From NCBI RefSeq assembly GCF_010692725.1, contig NZ_JAAFZB010000086.1, forward strand, positions 31,428 through 95,427: 64,000 bases of DNA, read 5' to 3'. Under the pieces are notes generated by a model, which searched no databases, had not been told where the DNA came from, and saw nothing but the letters and a program-made list of their open reading frames with translations. This DNA comes from Flavihumibacter soli (lineage in GTDB: Bacteria > Bacteroidota > Bacteroidia > Sphingobacteriales > Sphingobacteriaceae). Positions 58,782-64,000 of this stretch are shown here, in pieces. Position 1 is the first letter of the stretch, and each line of letters starts with the position of its first letter. The position numbers and the translations under genes are program-made.

Positions 58782-61001
58782 TCAGAGTTTCTTCCATTTT
58801 AAAAGCAGACTGTTGCTCACCACGGAGACGGAGCTCAGGGCCATAGCAGCGCCGGCAATCATGGGATTTAGCAGGAAGCCGTTCACCGGGTACAATATCC
58901 CTGCCGCCAGGGGAATGCCTATTAGGTTATAGATGAAAGCCCAGAACAGATTTTGCTTGATGGTTTTCACCGTCTGCCTTGATAGCTTCAAAGCCTGTGA
59001 TATCTTATTGAGATCGGATGAGATCAGTGTGATCCCGGCAACGTCTATTGCAATATCTGAACCTTTACCCATGGCAATGGAAACATCAGCCTGGGCCATT
59101 GCCTGGCTGTCGTTGATTCCGTCGCCGACCATAGCAACCGTTTTTTCTTTGGCCTGCAGCTTCTTCACAAAATCCGCCTTGCCCTCCGGCAGAACTTCTG
59201 CTTCGAACCGGTCGATTCCGACTAATCTTGAAACAGCCGCGGCCGTCTGATGATTATCGCCAGTCACCATATAAACATCGATTCCTGCCGCCTTCAAGGC
59301 AGCCACTGCTTCTTTAGCGCCTGCTTTCACCTGGTCGGAAATCGCCAGAACAGCCAGCAGTTCCGTGCGGCTACAAAAATATATGACTGTTTTGGCATCC
59401 GCATACAAATCGCTGATCGCTGAGGACAGGTTTGGCGGGATCGTTAAGCCATTCTCTTTAATTACCCTTTCGCTACCAGCCCAATATGAAGCTCCTTTGT
59501 AAGACGCTCTTACCCCCGTGCCTGTGAGGCTCGTGAACTCATCAATATCCGCAGGCTTAGCACCTGAAGTTCGCAAATACGATACGATAGCGGTTGCGAG
59601 AGGATGTTCCGATTTGATTTCGAGGGCCAACAATATGGAGCTCAAAAGTGTTTTGTCGGCATTCCCATTCCAGATCAGATCAGTTACAATATGGTTCTTT
59701 TCTGTAATAGTTCCGGTTTTATCAAGGATGACAGCATTTACTTTATAGCCTAATTGAAGACTTTCCGCATTTTTAATGAGGATACCTTTTTCTGCACCCT
59801 TACCTATTCCTACCATGAGGGCGGTTGGTGTAGCTAATCCTAAAGCGCAAGGGCAAGCAATTACCATGATGGTAACCATCGACAGCAAACCATAGGTTAC
59901 TCCATTCTGACCACCCAATAGCAGCCATACCCCTAAACTTAAAATGGCAAGTCCTATAACTATCGGAACAAAAATTCCTGCTACTTTATCAACCAGCTTT
60001 TGTACAGGTGCTCTTGAGCCCTGTGCTTCCTGTACCATGCGGATGATCCGGGCAAGCATGGTGTCAGCTCCGATCTTTTGAGCGTTGAACCGGAAGCTTC
60101 CCTTTTGGTTGATTGTGCCGGCGAACACCTGGTCTCCAGCCTGCTTTAACACAGCAACAGGCTCACCGCTGATCATACTTTCATCCACGTAGGAAGATCC
60201 GTCTAATACAAATCCGTCAACCGCTACTTTTTCACCAGGTCTCACAAGGATCCTATGACCGATTTGGACGTCTTCGATCAGGATTTCCTTTTCACTATCG
60301 CCTTCAACTATTCTCACCGTTTTGGCCTGCAGGCCAATCAGTTTCCTGATAGAATACGAGGTTTTAGACTTTGCCCGTTCTTCAAGCATCTTACCCAGCA
60401 TGATAAATATGATCACTACTGCAGCAGCTTCGAAATAGACATGGGCATGCAGGCCGCGTAAATGCCAGAACTCGGGATACAAAGTATTAAATACGCTGAA
60501 CAGCCATGCAATCCCCGTGCTTAGTGCAACAAGTGTATCCATATTGGCACGACCATGCCTTGCCTGTTTCCATGCATTGATAAAGAACGACCTTCCGAAA
60601 TAAAATACAACAGGTGTGGATAATACCATCATGATGAAATTGCCGTAAGGCATGTCCATAAAAAACATTCCAATGATCACGACCGGCACGGTTAGTATTG
60701 CCGCAAAGATGGTTCTGCGTCTTAAGGCCTCGTAGGCCTGCCGCTGTAGCTCTTCCTGTTTTTCTGTAGCGTTATCCTGATCGATAATGATATCATACCC
60801 GATATCCCGGATGCTTTTTTTAAGATCATTCAACTTCAATGTGGATTGATCATATGTCAGGTAAAGCGATTGATTTGCATAGTTGACTGCAGCGGTGAAT
60901 ACACCAGGCTGAGCAGCGGCCATACTTTCCACACTTCCCGCACAGGCGGCGCAGCTCATCCCTGTTACGGGTAGAGTCATTGTTTTATTTGCTTCTTTCA
61001 T
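58782..61001 (-). CDS. copA: CopA-type Cu(I)-exporting P1B-ATPase
   Basis: A 739-residue inner-membrane pump. The ATG at 61001 (MKEANKTMTLPVTG) is chosen over a TTG at 61040. One HMA domain has GMSCAACAGSVESM. Core: MISGEPVAV, VIACPCALGLATPTALMVGIG with the copper-transport CPC, DKTGTITEKN, the HP motif in SEHPLATAI, and GDGINDSQAMA. Last helices FIYNLIGIPLAAGILYP and MALSSVSVVSNSLLL have the YN and MxxSS residues of the Cu(I) (P1B-1) group. It starts the copper part of the minus-strand block. Confidence 0.93.
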   Translation of the reverse strand: MKEANKTMTLPVTGMSCAACAGSVESMAAAQPGVFTAAVNYANQSLYLTYDQSTLKLNDLKKSIRDIGYDIIIDQDNATEKQEELQRQAYEALRRRTIFAAILTVPVVIIGMFFMDMPYGNFIMMVLSTPVVFYFGRSFFINAWKQARHGRANMDTLVALSTGIAWLFSVFNTLYPEFWHLRGLHAHVYFEAAAVVIIFIMLGKMLEERAKSKTSYSIRKLIGLQAKTVRIVEGDSEKEILIEDVQIGHRILVRPGEKVAVDGFVLDGSSYVDESMISGEPVAVLKQAGDQVFAGTINQKGSFRFNAQKIGADTMLARIIRMVQEAQGSRAPVQKLVDKVAGIFVPIVIGLAILSLGVWLLLGGQNGVTYGLLSMVTIMVIACPCALGLATPTALMVGIGKGAEKGILIKNAESLQLGYKVNAVILDKTGTITEKNHIVTDLIWNGNADKTLLSSILLALEIKSEHPLATAIVSYLRTSGAKPADIDEFTSLTGTGVRASYKGASYWAGSERVIKENGLTIPPNLSSAISDLYADAKTVIYFCSRTELLAVLAISDQVKAGAKEAVAALKAAGIDVYMVTGDNHQTAAAVSRLVGIDRFEAEVLPEGKADFVKKLQAKEKTVAMVGDGINDSQAMAQADVSIAMGKGSDIAIDVAGITLISSDLNKISQALKLSRQTVKTIKQNLFWAFIYNLIGIPLAAGILYPVNGFLLNPMIAGAAMALSSVSVVSNSLLLKWKKL

Positions 61002-61060
61002 TATAGTAAACCGGTCGCGGGAGATATATTTTGGATTCAACCTCCCTTCTCAGCGACCTT

Positions 61061-61068
61061 CAAATTTA
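61061..61068 (-). promoter_or_regulatory. -7 element upstream of copA
   Basis: On the minus strand the bases read TAAATTTG, an exact TAnnTTTG. Transcription would begin near 61054, giving a leader of about 50 bases. No clear -33 TTG at 19-21 bp was found. Confidence 0.35.
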
Positions 61069-61211
61069 CCCACTGTTGCAGCTGAAGCTTTTATATCATT
61101 CCGGTAAAAATTTACATAATTTGCAATCGACGGGTGCCTTGCAGAAGCTTACAAAAACAAATGGCCCGGAAAACGATTGTTAAATAATATCCACTTGCCA
61201 GACTCAGATTT

Positions 61212-61529
61212 ATGGAATCAAATAAGGGTACGAACAAATTTTCAGAACTAATTAGAGGCAACAAGCCTGTATTGGTAGACTTTTCAGCAGAGTGGTGTGG
61301 CCCCTGCAAGGTGATGGCTCCCATGCTTGCCGAGCTGAAAAACAAGATTGGTGATAAAGCCACTATCTTAAAAGTTGACGTCGATAAAAATCCCGCAGCA
61401 TCCGCAGCCTATAACATTTCAGGAGTGCCTACACTGATCCTGTTTAAAGGCGGACAAGTAAAATGGCGTCAGTCTGGAGTGACTCCTGTAAATCAACTGG
61501 AACAGATCATAAACCAGCACCTGGTTTAA
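61212..61529 (+). CDS. trxA: Thioredoxin
   Basis: A 105-residue cytoplasmic thioredoxin with active site [18 protein letters not shown] (WCGPC), [30 protein letters not shown] with the cis-Pro in GVPT, and a normal C-terminal helix. It diverges from copA and is convergent with the YeeE/YedE pair, suggesting service in thiol repair under metal stress, which is inference from context. Confidence 0.94.
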   Translation: MESNKGTNKFSELIRGNKPVLVDFSAEWCGPCKVMAPMLAELKNKIGDKATILKVDVDKNPAASAAYNISGVPTLILFKGGQVKWRQSGVTPVNQLEQIINQHLV

Positions 61530-61539
61530 GAATCACGAA

Positions 61540-61953
61540 TTAGTGCGGCAGTTTATCCTTGATGATACCATAAGAAAATGTACCGAGCAATGCTCCTGCT
61601 ACCACCAAAAGGATAGCCAGGTAACCATGACCAATCAGGACAAACATGGGTCCCGGGCAGGCACCGGTCAGAGCCCATCCTAATCCGAATATGATCCCCC
61701 CATAGAGGTAACGTTTCCAGCCTTTTTCCTTTTCGACAAATTTTATTGGTGCACCTGAGTGGTCTTTCAGGCGATATTTTTTAATAAGATAGATGGCTAT
61801 AACCCCTATCCCAACAGCAGTACCCATGATGCCGTACATATGGATAGACTGAAATCTGAACATTTCCTGGATGCGATACCAGGATACAGCCTCCGATTTA
61901 CTCATGATAATCCCGAAGATTATACCTGCTACTATAAATTTTAATTGCTTCAT
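61540..61953 (-). CDS. YeeE/YedE-type sulfur transporter, second half (DUF6691-like)
   Basis: A 137-residue membrane protein with about four helices (IVAGIIFGIIMS, MGTAVGIGVIAIYLI, LYGGIIFGLGWALTGACPGPMFVLIG, AILLVVAGALLGT). The signature GLGWALTGACPGP with its Cys is that of the split YeeE/YedE family that moves thiosulfate or related sulfur species. Its partner half is the next gene upstream (21 bp). Confidence 0.88.
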   Translation of the reverse strand: MKQLKFIVAGIIFGIIMSKSEAVSWYRIQEMFRFQSIHMYGIMGTAVGIGVIAIYLIKKYRLKDHSGAPIKFVEKEKGWKRYLYGGIIFGLGWALTGACPGPMFVLIGHGYLAILLVVAGALLGTFSYGIIKDKLPH

Positions 61954-61974
61954 TTTAATTGAACTGGTGGAGGG

Positions 61975-62532
61975 TTAAAAAATGAGCGGAAATAAGAGAT
62001 GGGTCATGATCAGGCCGCCTGCAAAAAATCCGATAACTGCGATGAGTGATGGCATCTGCAGGTTGGAGAGGCCGCTGATGCCATGTCCCGAGGTGCAACC
62101 ACCGGCCCAGCGGGTGCCAAATCCTACCATAAAGCCACCGGCCAGCAGGACAAGAAATCCTTTTATACTAAATAGGAACTCAATACCGAATAATTGTTCG
62201 GGATTTAGCTTTCCGTCGAAGTGAATATTCAGCTCTTCAAGATCGCGGATAGTCGAAGCTGACAGTCTGAGAGGCTCATCTGTAGAGAAAACAGTGGCTG
62301 ACAACACGCCCCCTAAAATAGCCCCTACCAGGAAAAGCAGGTTCCACTTTTGTGCCTTCCAGTTGAAGTTGAAAAATTCATATTTCTTTCCAGCCCCGCA
62401 GGCCGCGCAAATGATCCGAAGGTTGGAAGAGAATCCAAATGACTTCCCGAAGTAAATAAGGGTGATCATAATAATGGCGATCATTAAGCCCGAAAAATAC
62501 CAGGGCCAGGGTTCACTGATTAATTCAATCAT
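61975..62532 (-). CDS. YeeE/YedE-type sulfur transporter, first half
   Basis: A 185-residue membrane protein with about five helices. RIICAACGAGKKYEFF near residue 40 and the signature GFMVGFGTRWAGGCTSGHGISGLSNLQMPS (Cys in GGCTSGHG) identify the YeeE/YedE/PmpA-like half. With the downstream gene it makes a complete two-part sulfur-compound channel. It lies 4 bp after the TlpA-like gene, which may keep sulfur reduced or supply the cargo. Confidence 0.9.
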   Translation of the reverse strand: MIELISEPWPWYFSGLMIAIIMITLIYFGKSFGFSSNLRIICAACGAGKKYEFFNFNWKAQKWNLLFLVGAILGGVLSATVFSTDEPLRLSASTIRDLEELNIHFDGKLNPEQLFGIEFLFSIKGFLVLLAGGFMVGFGTRWAGGCTSGHGISGLSNLQMPSLIAVIGFFAGGLIMTHLLFPLIF

Positions 62533-62536
62533 ATTA

Positions 62537-63130
62537 TTATTTCGACAAAGTGTTTAGAAAGGTTAAGAATTCCGGATGATCATAATCGGCCACGCCTGTG
62601 TGATGATAGACAACTTTCCCATCCGGTGAAACCACCAGTGTTGTCGGAAGGTTACCATCAAAGATTTCAGGTGGTATAAAGGACGCCGGTGAATGAACCG
62701 GCAATTCAAACTTCTTTTGATCCATAAATGCTACGGATCTTTTGGTCTTGCTATCAACGTCTACCATGTAAAACTCAATGTTCTTATTGCTTTTAACCTT
62801 ACTATACAGGGAATTAATAGAAGGCATTTCTGCCCGGCAGGGAGGACACCAGGTCGCCCAGAAATTGATAAAAAGCAACTTGCCTTTTTGGTCTGACAAA
62901 TTTATTACCCGGCCATTGGAGTCTGACAAAGTAATTCCTGCAGGTAAGGTCCAGCTGTTGGATGTAAGAAGCTTCGCGCGCTCGTTTTTTATGTCAGCTT
63001 TATAGATACCGGTGCGCATCAGGCCCCGGATCAGGAAGGTTTTTGCATCAACACTCAGGTAAATAACAGCCAGGAAACTCAAGCTGATTAGGAACCAAAG
63101 GTTACTCTTTATTATCGGTGGAAGCCTCAT
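62537..63130 (-). CDS. TlpA-like membrane-anchored thioredoxin
   Basis: A 197-residue protein with one N-terminal membrane helix (NLWFLISLSFLAVIYLSV), so the thioredoxin domain is periplasmic: LLFINFWATWCPPCRAEMPSINSLY (CPPC), DVDSKTKRSVAFM, NLPTTLVVSPDGKVVYHHTGV with the cis-Pro in LPTT. It is first of a three-gene minus-strand unit with the split sulfur transporter. Confidence 0.9.
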   Translation of the reverse strand: MRLPPIIKSNLWFLISLSFLAVIYLSVDAKTFLIRGLMRTGIYKADIKNERAKLLTSNSWTLPAGITLSDSNGRVINLSDQKGKLLFINFWATWCPPCRAEMPSINSLYSKVKSNKNIEFYMVDVDSKTKRSVAFMDQKKFELPVHSPASFIPPEIFDGNLPTTLVVSPDGKVVYHHTGVADYDHPEFLTFLNTLSK

Positions 63131-63282
63131 TCTTTCTCTTAAATTCCGCTAAGATAATGATTTTGGATGCCGGCAACTGAAACCGGCGAGACGATCCAAA
63201 TAGCGATTGCACATGAAGGCGAAATTTGACAATAAATAAATAAAGAACCAGTTAATTGAAACATCTGTCTGTGTAATAATGT

Positions 63283-63290
63283 TAAATTTG
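63283..63290 (+). promoter_or_regulatory. -7 element upstream of the azurin gene
   Basis: TAAATTTG is an exact TAnnTTTG. A TTG at 63256-63258 is 24 bp upstream, slightly beyond the usual spacing. Transcription from about 63297 excludes a start at 63279 and fits the ATG at 63312. Confidence 0.4.
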
Positions 63291-63311
63291 CGGGACCTAA
63301 TATTTAAAAAT

Positions 63312-63836
63312 ATGAGAAAATTAATGATGTATGCTGCCTTAGCAGCCCCTCTTTTTTTAGCCGCATGCGGCGGTAACAAGAGCGACAGTGCCGATAGTGA
63401 CACGACGATGACAGACACCGCAGCTTCAACACTTCCTGAAGTGTCAACTCCTTCCGCAACTGTTTCGAATACAGTTGAATTAACAGCCAATGATCAGATG
63501 AAATACAGCACCACTGAAATTCGCGTTAAAGCGGGAGAGCAGGTGACATTGACTCTTAAAAATGTTGGAACCATGCCTAAAGAATCTATGGGGCACAATT
63601 TCCTATTGTTAGGAGGCGGGACAGACGTTGAAGCATTCGCCACGAAAGCCATGGTTGCCAAAGAAACTGACTATATCCCCGCTGACATGAAGTCATCTGT
63701 AATGGCGAACACCAAATTATTGGGCCCGGGTGAATCTGCAACGATAACTTTTACAGTACCTGCAGGAACATATGATTTTATCTGTAGCTTCCCAGGCCAC
63801 TATGCGCAAATGAGAGGAAAGCTGATCGCTGAGTAA
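63312..63836 (+). CDS. Azurin-like cupredoxin lipoprotein
   Basis: A 174-residue lipoprotein from the ATG at 63312 (lipobox FLAACGG). A Ser/Thr/Asp-rich linker leads to a cupredoxin: QMKYSTTEIRVKAGEQVTLTLKNVG, MGHNFLLL with the first copper His, and FICSFPGHYAQMRGKL with Cys, His and axial Met. This is the azurin ligand set. It carries electrons in the periplasm or on the outer membrane. It ends the copper/thiol block and is followed by the tandem terminator repeats. Confidence 0.93.
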   Translation: MRKLMMYAALAAPLFLAACGGNKSDSADSDTTMTDTAASTLPEVSTPSATVSNTVELTANDQMKYSTTEIRVKAGEQVTLTLKNVGTMPKESMGHNFLLLGGGTDVEAFATKAMVAKETDYIPADMKSSVMANTKLLGPGESATITFTVPAGTYDFICSFPGHYAQMRGKLIAE

Positions 63837-63843
63837 TTAACAG

Positions 63844-64000
63844 AGATCAAAGAACAAGGATCAAAGAACAAGGATTAAGCCCTTGCTTTGGTCCTTTTTT
63901 AACAGGATCAAGGATAAAGGATCAAAGAACAAGGATAAACCCCTTGCTTTGGTCCTTTTTTAAAGGATCAAGGATAAAGGATCAAAGAACAAGGATAAAC
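63844..64000 (+). repeat. 60-bp tandem repeat containing a terminator hairpin
   Basis: Period of 60: copies begin near 63844, 63904 and 63964, the last cut by the window edge. Each full unit has GGATCAAAG...ACAAGG pairing with CCTTG..CTTTGGTCC and then a six-T run, so it works as a terminator after azurin. The number of copies beyond the window is unknown. Confidence 0.85.

Overview
The window reads as a Bacteroidota chromosome segment, most like Sphingobacteriaceae (Pedobacter or Mucilaginibacter type). Signs are a SusC/SusD pair, Bacteroidota-type promoters (-7 TAnnTTTG), many secreted glycoside hydrolases and lipoproteins, a type IX secretion tail and weak ribosome binding sites. The lineage is inferred from gene content, not from a marker gene.

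Positions 1-36240 form one large glycan-utilisation region. On the minus strand, 1-4349 carries a GH29 fucosidase, a CBM9-like protein, a GHL10-type hydrolase and the start of a GH92 alpha-mannosidase that runs off the left edge. A ROK regulator is divergent from it, followed on the plus strand by SusC and SusD with a strong terminator. Next is a plus-strand redox quartet (10924-17511): redoxin, cytochrome c/copper monooxygenase, FG-GAP/ASPIC protein and vanadium-haloperoxidase/PAP2 protein. Convergent to it is a tight 12-gene minus-strand operon (17589-33005): L-fucose mutarotase, FucP permease, UxaA-type dehydratase, two SDR dehydrogenases, FAH-family hydrolase, fuconolactonase, two GH29 fucosidases, a PNGase F-like protein, GH20 and GH125. 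Together these would release N-glycans, trim fucose, GlcNAc and mannose, import L-fucose and oxidise it without phosphorylation to pyruvate and lactate. An AraC regulator and a fourth GH29 lie divergently at 33196-36240.

Just after the last fucosidase, at 36278-36324, is the 3' half of a tRNA-Arg(CCT) followed by a terminator. This is what an integration scar looks like, and it suggests that the glycan region to its left may be an acquired island. No integrase is visible in the window.

Positions 36685-55336 are a mixed chromosomal stretch: a beta-propeller/YceI fusion carrying two short dispersed repeats, poorly known secreted proteins with an ECF sigma factor and a likely anti-sigma factor, a PAS histidine kinase, GH109, a triple rhodanese, a VOC protein, a second GH20, a gene remnant, short tandem repeats, an SDR, a four-helix-bundle membrane sensor and a secreted amidohydrolase.

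Positions 55392-63836 are a metal and thiol homeostasis block: a Zn/Cd-type P1B-ATPase, a Fur-family regulator, an AraC regulator fused to an HMA-like domain, a CopZ-like chaperone, a CopA-type ATPase, thioredoxin, a split YeeE/YedE transporter, a TlpA-like protein and an azurin lipoprotein. The window ends in a 60-bp tandem repeat that contains a terminator hairpin. No rRNA, intact tRNA, CRISPR array, insertion sequence or replication origin was found.
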